DNA of 64,000 bases from Kiloniella sp. EL199 (GTDB lineage Bacteria > Pseudomonadota > Alphaproteobacteria > Kiloniellales > Kiloniellaceae). Positions 1-8,528 of this stretch are shown one piece after another. The notes under the pieces were generated by a model, which had not been told where the DNA came from, did not search any database, and worked only from the letters and a program-made list of their open reading frames with translations. Position 1 is the stretch's first letter; each line of letters begins with the position of its first letter. The position numbers and the translations under genes were made by a program. The DNA lies in contig NZ_OMPU01000011.1 of the NCBI RefSeq assembly GCF_900313065.1, positions 220,299-284,298 on the forward strand, read 5' to 3'.

Positions 1-96
1 GTGGTTTGGCCGTCAGCTATGGCCGGCGACATAAGGCCTAAGGAAATAAATGAAGTGAAGAGTACAAACCTGACTGGTTTGCTTTGTAAAAAATAA
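1..96 (+). CDS. Possible 3' end of a gene cut by the window edge
   Basis: The first frame is open from base 1 to a TAA at 94-96, giving 31 hydrophilic codons ending in a lysine pair. No start lies in the window and no family is recognisable, so this is only a candidate C-terminus of a gene entering from the left. An open run of this length can occur by chance. Bases 97-256 hold no gene I can support; the only structure seen is a small perfect palindrome (TGTAGCTACA). Confidence 0.2.
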   Translation: MVWPSAMAGDIRPKEINEVKSTNLTGLLCKK

Positions 97-256
97 CTCA
101 TCTTGACACCTGCGCCTGTAGCTACAGATGAAGACATATTAGAAAGTGTAGAACAGCGCCGAAGCATGAGTCCCTCATTAAACAACGAAAATATATCGTG
201 GTTATAAGAGAGCTTTCTGACAGAGGGCTGACTGTTCTGATTAAATAGAAATTATT

Positions 257-829
257 TTATGCCAAGGCCAATTCTGTGCCCGTAAAATCGCCAAAGTAAG
301 GTGCTGGGAAAATCTCATTATAAGGCTTGTTACTATTCTTCGTTACAGGTCCAACTCTTTCGAAAAGACATTGAACATCCCGTACTGACAAACCATCCCA
401 TGACGGTTGCAATACCTGACAGATAGAATCTTCCAGTTGCTTATAAATAGTTTTGATAAAGTTTTTTTGATCAGAAGATGTTTTCAGCGCGTTGATACCT
501 GGCATTTGCCAGTGCACTCTCAATGCACCTAAGGGTCCCAGTACAAGTTCATTCTCATCTGGCGCACTCATGCTAATGACCAGATCAATATCGGGGGCGC
601 CATCTTCCATAAAGAGTTTATGCGTTTTTGAAAAAAGACCCGCCGTGTCATATCCCTTGGTCTGAAGAAGTTGCTCAACCATCGGCAACATTTGTCCATC
701 AGGTTGCGTTCCGGCACTAAAGGCCCGGACACGCCCGCCGCCAAAGTCCCGCAGAAGCGTTTCAGCAATCAAGCTTCGGGCCGAATTGGCTGCGCTTAAA
801 AAAAGAATGTGAACTGGTTTTTGAGCCAT
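257..829 (-). CDS. ArsC / low-molecular-weight phosphatase-like protein lacking the catalytic cysteine
   Basis: The 190-residue protein has the fold signature of thioredoxin-coupled arsenate reductases and LMW protein tyrosine phosphatases. It opens with a beta strand and the phosphate-binding loop SAANSARS (residues 12-19). In the family this loop begins with the nucleophilic Cys (C-x5-R); here the codon is AGC, Ser12, while Arg18 and the Asn-Ser pair remain. The second hallmark, HWxxPDP with the general-acid Asp, reads HWQMPG (106-111), so the Asp is also gone. The rest of the domain is full length and in frame, so it is not an ordinary truncation. An oxyanion- or phosphoprotein-binding role without catalysis is inferred. 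It stands alone, divergent from the EamA remnant. Confidence 0.75.
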   Translation of the reverse strand: MAQKPVHILFLSAANSARSLIAETLLRDFGGGRVRAFSAGTQPDGQMLPMVEQLLQTKGYDTAGLFSKTHKLFMEDGAPDIDLVISMSAPDENELVLGPLGALRVHWQMPGINALKTSSDQKNFIKTIYKQLEDSICQVLQPSWDGLSVRDVQCLFERVGPVTKNSNKPYNEIFPAPYFGDFTGTELALA

Positions 830-952
830 TATTCAAAACCTTTATGAGCAACTGTCTGTTTCGGAATGTCTTGCCTACTAAGGCCAGATTTATATACCGG
901 AGATTGATACGTCAGAAAGATATCAACCAAATGAAAGCCACATGACCTATTT

Positions 953-1180
953 ATGAATTCCTGTTTTATGGATTTCGGTCATCAAGCGATTGCACGAACA
1001 ACCGATGTGGTTCTGCTAACTCCCTTAACCTATAGTTCGATCTTATTTTCGGTTCTGGTAGGCTTTCTGCTCTTTGGCGAACACTTGAGCTGGTACACAG
1101 CACTCGGCGCAATCATCATTATTACGGGCTGTTTGATTGGAATGGGCATTTATCGTAAAAGGCTTCCACAATCTCAATGA
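953..1180 (+). pseudogene. C-terminal remnant of an EamA/DMT-family transporter
   Basis: The 75 codons encode only the end of an EamA (drug/metabolite transporter) protein: a loop, one membrane helix ending in FLLFGEHLSW, a second helix (ALGAIIIITGCLIGMGIY) and a basic tail. That matches the last two helices of a family normally about 290-300 residues with ten helices. The upstream 120 bases contain stops and no further EamA-like coding in any frame that I could see. It is most simply a decayed gene whose 5' part was deleted; expression as a two-helix protein cannot be excluded. Confidence 0.55.
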
Positions 1181-1264
1181 GATATTAATCTCCAAATTTT
1201 GTGTACTATAGTCCGATAAAGTGACCAAAGCATCACAAACGAGAAGGTTTGACAAAAGCACTCT

Positions 1265-1963
1265 ATGACCAGCGATCACAACGACTTAAAAAGCATCGTC
1301 TCTCGTTTTACTGATGAGCAGGTATCGACCCCTGTTTTTGTCGCCAACGTCCTGCGTGAAGCAATCATCTCGGGCACCTTACCCCCCCACAGTCTCGTCC
1401 GCCAAGATACAGCCGCCGATGCAATGGGCGTCAGCAAAATCCCGGTCAGGGAAGCCCTGAGAACACTGGAAGGTGAAAACCTCATTAGTTTTGAGCGGAA
1501 CAGGGGTGCGCGAGTTTTGCCGGGTTCAATTCGGGAAATGATTGAAATTTTTGAGTTGCGAAAAGTGATAGAACCGCATTTATTACAGCTCTCAATCCCG
1601 AACCTTGCTGATGAAGATCTAACTAACGCTCAAAACCTGATCACCCGCGAAGCCCAATCAACGAACCAGAAAGAACTGGGCGAACTTAACCGCCAGTTTC
1701 ACGAAATCATTCTATCTGGTGCCAAAGAAACCATCGGGTACAGGTTTCAAACTATTCTCTTTACAACATCAGAACGCTATTTGAGATTGAGCTTAAAAGA
1801 GCCCTCTTCCCAAACCCGAAGCAACGCAGAGCACCAACAACTAATTACGGCCTGTATTGCCCGCGATGGCAACAAGGCAAAAGAGCTTCTCGTGAAACAT
1901 CTGGAATCAGCCCAGAAAGTCATCCACGAAAAGCTCAAACAGGATAAATCCGTAGATCCGTAA
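1265..1963 (+). CDS. GntR-family transcriptional regulator (FadR/FCD subfamily)
   Basis: A 232-residue DNA-binding regulator. Residues about 22-85 form the GntR winged helix-turn-helix, with VLREAIISGTLPP and SKIPVREALRTLEGENLI as recognisable pieces. Residues about 95-220 form an all-helical FCD ligand domain, with the ELRKVIEPHL start and the downstream histidines (HEIIL, AEHQQL) that often bind a metal and an organic acid. It converges on the flavin oxidoreductase gene, whose stop lies 15 bases past its own. Control of the neighbouring amine operon is possible, but the divergent LysR gene at 7078 is the more obvious candidate. The ligand is unknown. Confidence 0.85.
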   Translation: MTSDHNDLKSIVSRFTDEQVSTPVFVANVLREAIISGTLPPHSLVRQDTAADAMGVSKIPVREALRTLEGENLISFERNRGARVLPGSIREMIEIFELRKVIEPHLLQLSIPNLADEDLTNAQNLITREAQSTNQKELGELNRQFHEIILSGAKETIGYRFQTILFTTSERYLRLSLKEPSSQTRSNAEHQQLITACIARDGNKAKELLVKHLESAQKVIHEKLKQDKSVDP

Positions 1964-1978
1964 GCTTACTAGCCTTTC

Positions 1979-4018
1979 CTATAAATCTTTTGCAAGTCTG
2001 AGCGCATCATAGATCGCCGCATGAGTATTCCGCGCAGCCACGGCATCACCAATTCTGAAAAGCTGAAACTTGCCCCCCGCATTCGTGGTAATATTTTGCG
2101 GCTCACCCTTAATAAAGGCTTTGTGGTCAAGCTCACCAAGATTTACCGAAGCTGGTTTGAGATCAAAATAAATATCATCCATCGGAATAGTTCCGTGATT
2201 AACAACAATCTGATCGTAGTTTTTTTCTTTGATCAAATCACTATAGTCAGTGCCGATTTTAGCCCGTAGTCGGTTGCCATCACGCTCAACATCTTTCAAG
2301 CGATAGGTAACAGTAAAGGTTACATCCTTTTCTTGCATCGACCGCATATAAGGAACCAGGTTCATCGCCATCACATCAGGCGCAAAGCTGCGATCCGGCG
2401 TCATGATTTCAACTTTTGCGCCCGTGTTGGCAATGACTTCTGCGGCTTGCAGTCCGGCATGATCCCCAGCATCGTCATAGACCAACACATCTTGTCCCGG
2501 TTTGATATCCCCAGCAATGATGTCCCAGCTGGAAACCACTAACTCATTTCCGCGTTTAAGAACTTCCGTATGGGGCAGCCCACCTGTCGCGATAATAACG
2601 ACGTCCGGGTTTTCTGCCTCAATATCTGCCGCTTCTGCCCAGGTATTAAAACGAAACTCAACATCCCGTGCAGCACATTGCGCCATGCGCCAATCAATGA
2701 TCGAAATCATCTCAGCCCGCCGTTGACTTTGCGCAGACAAACGAATTTGTCCTCCTGGTTCCGGGGCAGCTTCAAAGACAACAACATTGTGTCCGCGTTC
2801 AGCAGAAACACGCGCAGCCTCTAGTCCCGCAGGACCAGCCCCGACAATAACAACTTTACGCTTTTCACTGGCGACAGGAATGTCGTGCGGCATTGTCAGT
2901 TCTCGACCCGTTGCCGCATTGTGTATGCACAAAGCATCGCCACCTTGGTAGATACGATCCAGACAATAGGTCGCGCCAACACAGGGGCGAATATCATCTT
3001 CGCGACCAGCCATGATCTTTTTCACAATATGCGGATCAGCCATATGGGCCCGGGTCATCCCCACCATATCCAAGAGCCCTTCGGCAACTGCGTGACGCGC
3101 TGTTGCAACATCAGGAATACGCGCGGCATGGAAGGTTGGCATACCTGTGGCTTTTTTAACTTCCCCTGCAAAATCCAGATGGGGGGCTGATTTCATTCCC
3201 TGCACAGGAATAACATCTGTTAAGCCTGGGTCCGTATCAATATGCCCGCGAATAACGTTAAGAAAATCAACCATTCCGGAACGCTGCAAACGCTTTGAAA
3301 TCTCGATCCCCTCTGCAGCGGAAATCCCATCCCTGTCTGCTTCGTCCGCGGTATAGCGAATACCAACGATAAACTTGTCACCCACACGCTTTCGAATTGC
3401 CTCAAGCACGTTAAGTGAAAAGCGCATTCTGTTTTCCAGTGATCCGCCATATTCCCCATCCAGTGTATTGGTGCGCGGAGACCAGAACTGATCCATCAGA
3501 TGACCATAGGCTTCCAATTCAATACCATCCAGTCCTGCAGCTTTCATTCGTTCTGCCGCATCGGCATAATCTTCGATAATTCTGAGGATATCCCAATCTT
3601 CCAATTGCTTCGGGAAGGCCCGGTGCGAAGCTTCGCGATGATGAGACGGCGCAACAGCCGGTAACCAGTCCCCTTTGTTCCACCCAGTTCTGCGCCCAAG
3701 ATGGGTCAACTGGATCATCACGGCACACCCGTGTTCATGGCATGCATCGGTAACCTTTTTCATCCAGGGAACAACTTCGTCCTTGTAGGCCAACACATTA
3801 TTGAACACAGGCGGACTATCACGGGATACGGCGGCGGATCCCGCAGTCATGGTCATCCCCACCCCTGCCTTTGCCCGCTCTTCATGATAGGCGCGATAAC
3901 GATCTTTGGGCATCCCGTCCTCGGGATAAGCAGGTTCATGGCTTGTGGTCATGATCCGATTTTTGATTATCAAATGTTTCAGCTTATAGGGCTGCAACAA
4001 AGGATCATTACTGGCCAT
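1979..4018 (-). CDS. StcD-like NADH:flavin oxidoreductase (OYE plus FAD/NAD domains), probable N-methyl demethylase
   Basis: A 679-residue protein with the architecture of trimethylamine dehydrogenase, dienoyl-CoA reductase and N-methylproline demethylase: an FMN-binding OYE barrel (about 1-340), a cysteine cluster (about 340-365), and a pyridine-nucleotide/FAD half starting at VVIVGAGPAGLEAA (about residue 385). The barrel shows QLTHLGRR and GIELEAYGHLMDQFWSPRTN, resembling StcD-type N-methylproline demethylases. In the cluster, CVGATYC has Ala where TMADH and DCR have the second Cys, leaving three visible ligands. The start is supported by GGAGAG just upstream. It is the last gene of the operon mttB-like, enolase-like, this gene (125-base gap). 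Oxidative removal of a methyl group from a secondary or tertiary amine is inferred. Confidence 0.8.
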   Translation of the reverse strand: MASNDPLLQPYKLKHLIIKNRIMTTSHEPAYPEDGMPKDRYRAYHEERAKAGVGMTMTAGSAAVSRDSPPVFNNVLAYKDEVVPWMKKVTDACHEHGCAVMIQLTHLGRRTGWNKGDWLPAVAPSHHREASHRAFPKQLEDWDILRIIEDYADAAERMKAAGLDGIELEAYGHLMDQFWSPRTNTLDGEYGGSLENRMRFSLNVLEAIRKRVGDKFIVGIRYTADEADRDGISAAEGIEISKRLQRSGMVDFLNVIRGHIDTDPGLTDVIPVQGMKSAPHLDFAGEVKKATGMPTFHAARIPDVATARHAVAEGLLDMVGMTRAHMADPHIVKKIMAGREDDIRPCVGATYCLDRIYQGGDALCIHNAATGRELTMPHDIPVASEKRKVVIVGAGPAGLEAARVSAERGHNVVVFEAAPEPGGQIRLSAQSQRRAEMISIIDWRMAQCAARDVEFRFNTWAEAADIEAENPDVVIIATGGLPHTEVLKRGNELVVSSWDIIAGDIKPGQDVLVYDDAGDHAGLQAAEVIANTGAKVEIMTPDRSFAPDVMAMNLVPYMRSMQEKDVTFTVTYRLKDVERDGNRLRAKIGTDYSDLIKEKNYDQIVVNHGTIPMDDIYFDLKPASVNLGELDHKAFIKGEPQNITTNAGGKFQLFRIGDAVAARNTHAAIYDALRLAKDL

Positions 4019-4143
4019 TTCTCTCTCCTGTTTATTCTTGTCCCGGTTCAGTTTCCTGATGTAGCTTTGTACCTGCCCGAGATTTTCATTAACGTAATAT
4101 CATGGTGGAAACTCGGCAGAAAACTTACACCGAGTTCAACTAG

Positions 4144-5328
4144 TTAATTAAGCGGTAACTGGCGAAAAAGACCGGGGTTATTTGGATCATTGAAATGGCT
4201 CATGGGGCCATGTTCAACGAAGTGTCCATGCCAGCGCTTCATCTCCTCTCTATCCAGTTCCACACCCAAGCCTAACCCTTCCGGTACTGCTATGGTGTTA
4301 TTTGTCTGACGGAAGGGGCCGTTTTCAATGACGTCCCCAATTTGCCAACGGAACAAGGATTGCGATGGCTCTGTAATCCACGGCGTTGCAGCCACTACAT
4401 GCAGATAAGCCGCAGTCATAATGCCCAGATCATTTGAATAGCACCAAAAGCCCTTACCCATGGCTTCACAGGCAGCAATGAATTTCATTGTTTTCCCAAT
4501 GCCACCCAGCGCCGCAAAGTTACAGACAAAATAATCAGGGGCGCCCAAGGAAACAGCACGCCGTAAATCCGGTACGTGCGTCGAAAACGGAATGATCGAA
4601 TGACGGCGTAATTCTACCATTTCCTCAAAGGTCGCAACCGGATCCTCATAATTTCGGATATTATAAGGTTCAAGTTCTCTTAAAACCCAACGTGCCGTTG
4701 TCAAAGACCATTGCATATTTGAATCAAGGCGCAGCATGGCATCAGGCCCGAGCGCTTCTCTCAAAAGGCGAACCGTTTTGATTTCAAGCTCGGGATCTCC
4801 CTGAATAAGTTTGCCTTCAAAGTAGCTAGAGCCGTGCTCGTCTTTCATCTTCAAACAGTAATCAACAATGGCCTCTGGTGTCATTTCACCACCTGCACCA
4901 TTGTTTTCCGGTCGAAAAGCGAAATACTCTGTGAAGGGAATTTCCTTCCTTACAGCTCCACCCAATAATTTATAGAGTGGCATGTTCATGACTTTTCCAC
5001 GAATATCCCAAAGTGCGAGTTCCAACGCACCAAAGGCTATGGTGATTGCATTTTCACCTGTATTTGCCGTTATCTGCCACGGCGGCACACAACGCGCTTC
5101 ACAATTAGCGATATCCAACGGATCTGCACCAATAAGAGCTGGGGCAATCTCTTCCTTGATAATCTCACCAAAATGCCACCAGGGCGCTTCCCCCAATCCG
5201 ACGACACCTTCATCAGTAAAAACTTCAATGATGGATTTTGACGCCCCGGGGTAAAGTCCTGCTGTCCACCAGAAAGGCGCATCAAAAGGTACATTTACAT
5301 GAGTGACTTTAATATCTGTGATTTTCAT
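4144..5328 (-). CDS. Enolase-superfamily (mandelate racemase/muconate lactonizing) protein with atypical catalytic residues
   Basis: The 394-residue protein has an enolase N-terminal capping domain (about 1-125) and a C-terminal barrel (about 130-380). By-eye comparison places it nearest the glucarate dehydratase subgroup. Metal-ligand strands are visible as RLDSN and NYEDP, and the PEGLGLGVELD tail is typical. The usual catalytic groups are changed: the K-x-K strand reads GKLIQG, so the base Lys is Ile, and the His of the family's HSNNH strand is Tyr in CYSNDLG. It is therefore unlikely to be a classic acid-sugar dehydratase. GAGGAC precedes the ATG. It sits 51 bases after the MttB-like gene and upstream of the flavin oxidoreductase. 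A role on a betaine-like substrate (epimerase or isomerase) is inferred only from context. Confidence 0.8.
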   Translation of the reverse strand: MKITDIKVTHVNVPFDAPFWWTAGLYPGASKSIIEVFTDEGVVGLGEAPWWHFGEIIKEEIAPALIGADPLDIANCEARCVPPWQITANTGENAITIAFGALELALWDIRGKVMNMPLYKLLGGAVRKEIPFTEYFAFRPENNGAGGEMTPEAIVDYCLKMKDEHGSSYFEGKLIQGDPELEIKTVRLLREALGPDAMLRLDSNMQWSLTTARWVLRELEPYNIRNYEDPVATFEEMVELRRHSIIPFSTHVPDLRRAVSLGAPDYFVCNFAALGGIGKTMKFIAACEAMGKGFWCYSNDLGIMTAAYLHVVAATPWITEPSQSLFRWQIGDVIENGPFRQTNNTIAVPEGLGLGVELDREEMKRWHGHFVEHGPMSHFNDPNNPGLFRQLPLN

Positions 5329-5379
5329 GACCAGTCCTCACCAATTTCCCAAGCTTCGTTCAACTAGACAAAGTAGCTT

Positions 5380-6975
5380 TTAATACCAGGCATCTTTCAT
5401 TTCAGTTTTCCGCCGGTTCATAAAATCAAGCAATGCTTCGTCTGTGTCTTCAGCCAAATGCGGTGCCTGATAATCTGCCAATATCTTTTTCCATCTACGA
5501 TTGGCCCGAATCATGGCGTCATCTCCACCTTGTTCGCTCCAACTCTCAAAAGGTTGATCATCGTTGAGTTCTGTATCCCAATAGGCCGTCTCATAATGAG
5601 AAAGCGTATGTGCGGTGCCAAACATATGCTCTCCGGGGCCACCCTCGCGCAAAGAAGAAAGGCCCAAGGTATCATCATTGATTTCAAGACCTTTGAGATA
5701 AGCATGTAATGCTCCGCAAAGATCTGTATCCATGATGAACTTTTCATAAGACATTGAAAGCAAACCATCCAGAAAGCCCGCGGAATGCAAAACGTAATTC
5801 ACACCCCCCTGTACAGCAGACATCATCGACATCATGGCCTGTACCATCGCCTGACCATCAGGCAGTTTTGACGTCGCGAAATTACCTGCACAACGCAGAG
5901 GTAATTTTAATCTCCGTGCCAACTGTCCCATAACCAGACTCCCCAGTGCTGGCTCTGGCGTTCCAAAAGTTGGGCTACCGGACCTGAGGGACATTGACGA
6001 CAGAAAAGAAGCCAGAATGGCGGGTGCACCAGGTCTGACAAGTTGAGTCAAAGCACAGCCAACCATGGACTCAGCCAAACCTTGCGCAACAGCCCCCGGC
6101 ATTGTCACCGGGCAAACTGCACCACCCAGCAAGAACGGCAGATGGATGGAACCTTGCCCCGCTGCGGCATAGGCCCGGATACCTTGGGTTGAAATTCCAT
6201 CCCAAACCAAAGGAGATGTAGAGTTAAAGTTCCCCATAATCACACAGTTTTGGTCAACAAACTCCGAGCCAAACAGAATACGACACATTTCAATGTTATC
6301 TTCAGCGCGTTTAGGGGCCGTGATCGACCCCAGAAAAGGTCGATCAGAATACCGAATATGGGCATAAACCATATCAAGATGCCGCTTGTTAACCGGGATA
6401 TCCGTCGGCTCACAGATCGTTCCTCCGGAATGGTGAAGCCATGGACTGGATTGTGCCAACTTCACAAAATTTTCAAAGTCATCAAGAGTTCCATAACGCC
6501 GCCCCTTATCCATATCCATCACAAAAGGTGAACCATAGGCCGGGGCAAAGACCATGGCATCACCACCGATTTCAACTGATTGAGCTGAATTTCTCGCATA
6601 CTGTGTAAAACGTTCAGGGGCCGTCTTGAGGAGCTCTCGAATCATGCCGGGTTCGAATTTGATATTCCAAGCTTCCGCAGAAATATCTGTGACTTGTCCA
6701 CCCGCCTTTCGAAATAAATCTACTGTTTCAAGGTCTTCTCGAAACTCGATACCAATCTCTGCCAGAATCGTATCTGCAGCTTTTTCGATTTTGATTAAAT
6801 TCTCTTCATCAAGAAGATCATAGGTTGGAATGTTGCGACATATAAAAGGCGTCTGCAGATGCGCGTTCTGTCCGGCACCATCCATGCGACTTGCCTGTCT
6901 GGCAGCTCGGCCGCGACTGCGTGCCCTGCCTACCCGATGCTCATTACCATCAACATGATCAACCGATTGCCCCAT
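5380..6975 (-). CDS. Trimethylamine methyltransferase (MttB) superfamily protein, non-pyrrolysine
   Basis: A 531-residue MttB/MtgB-family barrel protein; characterised members transfer a methyl group from a quaternary or tertiary amine to a corrinoid protein. The Arg-rich start (RSRGRAARQASR) followed by a 40-residue linker and a long TIM-barrel domain fits bacterial members. There is no in-frame amber codon, so it is a non-Pyl member that would act on a quaternary amine such as a betaine. I place the start at the ATG at 6975, preceded by AAGCAAGG; an in-frame ATG 18 codons upstream adds a hydrophobic stretch and seems less likely. It is the first gene of a three-gene operon, divergent from LysR. 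No corrinoid protein or reactivase gene is visible in the window. Confidence 0.85.
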   Translation of the reverse strand: MGQSVDHVDGNEHRVGRARSRGRAARQASRMDGAGQNAHLQTPFICRNIPTYDLLDEENLIKIEKAADTILAEIGIEFREDLETVDLFRKAGGQVTDISAEAWNIKFEPGMIRELLKTAPERFTQYARNSAQSVEIGGDAMVFAPAYGSPFVMDMDKGRRYGTLDDFENFVKLAQSSPWLHHSGGTICEPTDIPVNKRHLDMVYAHIRYSDRPFLGSITAPKRAEDNIEMCRILFGSEFVDQNCVIMGNFNSTSPLVWDGISTQGIRAYAAAGQGSIHLPFLLGGAVCPVTMPGAVAQGLAESMVGCALTQLVRPGAPAILASFLSSMSLRSGSPTFGTPEPALGSLVMGQLARRLKLPLRCAGNFATSKLPDGQAMVQAMMSMMSAVQGGVNYVLHSAGFLDGLLSMSYEKFIMDTDLCGALHAYLKGLEINDDTLGLSSLREGGPGEHMFGTAHTLSHYETAYWDTELNDDQPFESWSEQGGDDAMIRANRRWKKILADYQAPHLAEDTDEALLDFMNRRKTEMKDAWY

Positions 6976-7077
6976 TGCCTTGCTTTCTTCAGAAAATAAT
7001 AGAAATAGGCATATGGTATACTTATGCAATATAGTTGTGACTGACTAAAAATCTTATTCTTAGGCCAAGTTTAATTT

Positions 7078-8001
7078 ATGCGAAAATTAAAATCACTTAT
7101 CCAATCTCCTGCCTCACTCTTCTCGTTTGAGGCCGCAGGAAGGCACTTATCCTTTGCCCGGGCCGCAGAAGAACTCAATGTCAGTCAAGCCGCTATAAGC
7201 TATGCGATCAAACAGCTTGAGACTGCCTTGAATGTTCAACTTTTTTATCGGGGGCATCGCTCGGTTGAGCTAACTAATGCAGGTAAACGCTTTCACAACG
7301 ATGTCACTATGGGACTTGGTCATATTCACCGTTCTGCCGAAGAACTCTCACGTTCGGATAGTGAAGGCAGTATAACCCTTTCTTGCTCAACAGCCTTTGC
7401 CAACTATTGGATCGTGCCAAGGCTGGGCACACTTCGGGCCAAGAACCCTGAAATTGATCTGCGGCTACAAACCACAGATAAGGATATAGATCCTGCGATA
7501 GAAGGAATTCCACTGGGCATCCGACGTGGCACAGGCAATTGGCCCGGTCACGATGCCATTCAAATCGCCAGTGAAGAGGTCTATCCGGTTGCCAGCCCAA
7601 GATATCTTGCTGAAAACGGGCGCCCGAAAAACCCCAACGAGCTGGCAGAACGACGCTTGATATATCTGGAAGAACCCTACAGAGATCGGCCAAACTGGCA
7701 TAACTGGTTTCAAGCCAAGGGTTTGGTCTGGAAAGATTACGGCGAAGGATTACGCTTGAACGATTATGCTTTGGTCATTCAGGCTGCGTTAGCTGGTGGT
7801 GGCATTGCCCTGGGTTGGTGGCACCTTGTCGATCACCTTGTTGAACATGGCCTTTTGGTCAAGCTGGATGACGAAGCAGTTCATTTTGGTGGAGATTTTT
7901 GGGTTTTATGGCCCAACCATAAACCACTAAGCCCTCAGGCCGAACGTGTACGTGACTGGTTAACGTCTTCGCAAAATTCCTTGGACAATGGCCTCTATTA
8001 A
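7078..8001 (+). CDS. LysR-family regulator (GcvA-like), likely regulator of the divergent MttB operon
   Basis: The 307-residue protein has an N-terminal winged helix (about 8-68, with FARAAEELNVSQAAISYAIK) and a periplasmic-binding-protein-like effector domain (about 95-295) of the GcvA type, containing GIRRGTGNWPG. Its start is 102 bases from the start of the MttB-like gene and on the opposite strand, the classic arrangement for a LysR activator of its divergent neighbour; the effector would then be the amine substrate or a product. That link is inferred from position. The stop is 34 bases before mgsA on the same strand, so the two may be cotranscribed. Confidence 0.9.
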   Translation: MRKLKSLIQSPASLFSFEAAGRHLSFARAAEELNVSQAAISYAIKQLETALNVQLFYRGHRSVELTNAGKRFHNDVTMGLGHIHRSAEELSRSDSEGSITLSCSTAFANYWIVPRLGTLRAKNPEIDLRLQTTDKDIDPAIEGIPLGIRRGTGNWPGHDAIQIASEEVYPVASPRYLAENGRPKNPNELAERRLIYLEEPYRDRPNWHNWFQAKGLVWKDYGEGLRLNDYALVIQAALAGGGIALGWWHLVDHLVEHGLLVKLDDEAVHFGGDFWVLWPNHKPLSPQAERVRDWLTSSQNSLDNGLY

Positions 8002-8035
8002 CGCGATATTATGCAGAACAAACAAGGAGATAATA

Positions 8036-8494
8036 ATGTCCAGCAGTTCTGACAATCGTCCCAAACGTACAATTGCAATGGTTGCCCATGACCGTATGAA
8101 GCCCGTGCTTCTTGAATGGGCAGAGGAGAACAAAGGAAAGCTCAAAGAGTTTCGCATTGTTGCAACAGGGACAACAGGCCGCCTGTTGGCAGAAAACCTT
8201 CCAGATCACGATATAACGGCTTTCAAAAGTGGACCACTTGGCGGTGATCTACAAATTGGGGCCTTGATCTCTAACGATGAACTGGACGCACTTTTCTTTC
8301 TCGTTGACCCGATGACCCCTCAGCCCCACGATGTTGACGTCAAAGCCTTAATCAGGATATCAACGCTCTATGAAACACCTGTGGCCTGTAATCGGACAAC
8401 AGCAGATTTTATCCTTCGTGGCATTACCGAAAAAGGCTATCAAAAACGCCCGACCCATCCCATGATCGAAGAGTACGTTACACGCACAGTTTAA
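8036..8494 (+). CDS. mgsA: Methylglyoxal synthase
   Basis: Converts dihydroxyacetone phosphate to methylglyoxal plus phosphate in the cytoplasm, a bypass of lower glycolysis that frees phosphate. From the ATG at 8036 the protein is 152 residues, the usual family length. A perfect AAGGAG at 8024-8029 with six bases spacing decides this start over an ATG 16 codons upstream. Visible motifs include AMVAHDRMK with the substrate-binding His, GPLGGDLQIG with the catalytic Asp, and FLVDPMTPQPHDVDVKAL with the second Asp and His. It follows the LysR gene by 34 bases; a functional link to amine breakdown is not obvious. Confidence 0.95.
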   Translation: MSSSSDNRPKRTIAMVAHDRMKPVLLEWAEENKGKLKEFRIVATGTTGRLLAENLPDHDITAFKSGPLGGDLQIGALISNDELDALFFLVDPMTPQPHDVDVKALIRISTLYETPVACNRTTADFILRGITEKGYQKRPTHPMIEEYVTRTV

Positions 8495-8528
8495 AACCGA
8501 CAGGTCAACAAAATTACCCAAGATGCCA

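Noticed and set aside
794..796. Selenocysteine in place of the ArsC cysteine
   Set aside because: The codon for residue 12 is AGC, not TGA, so the residue is simply Ser.
5380..6975. Possible pyrrolysine-containing MttB
   Set aside because: There is no in-frame TAG; the reading frame is closed normally and fits non-Pyl members.
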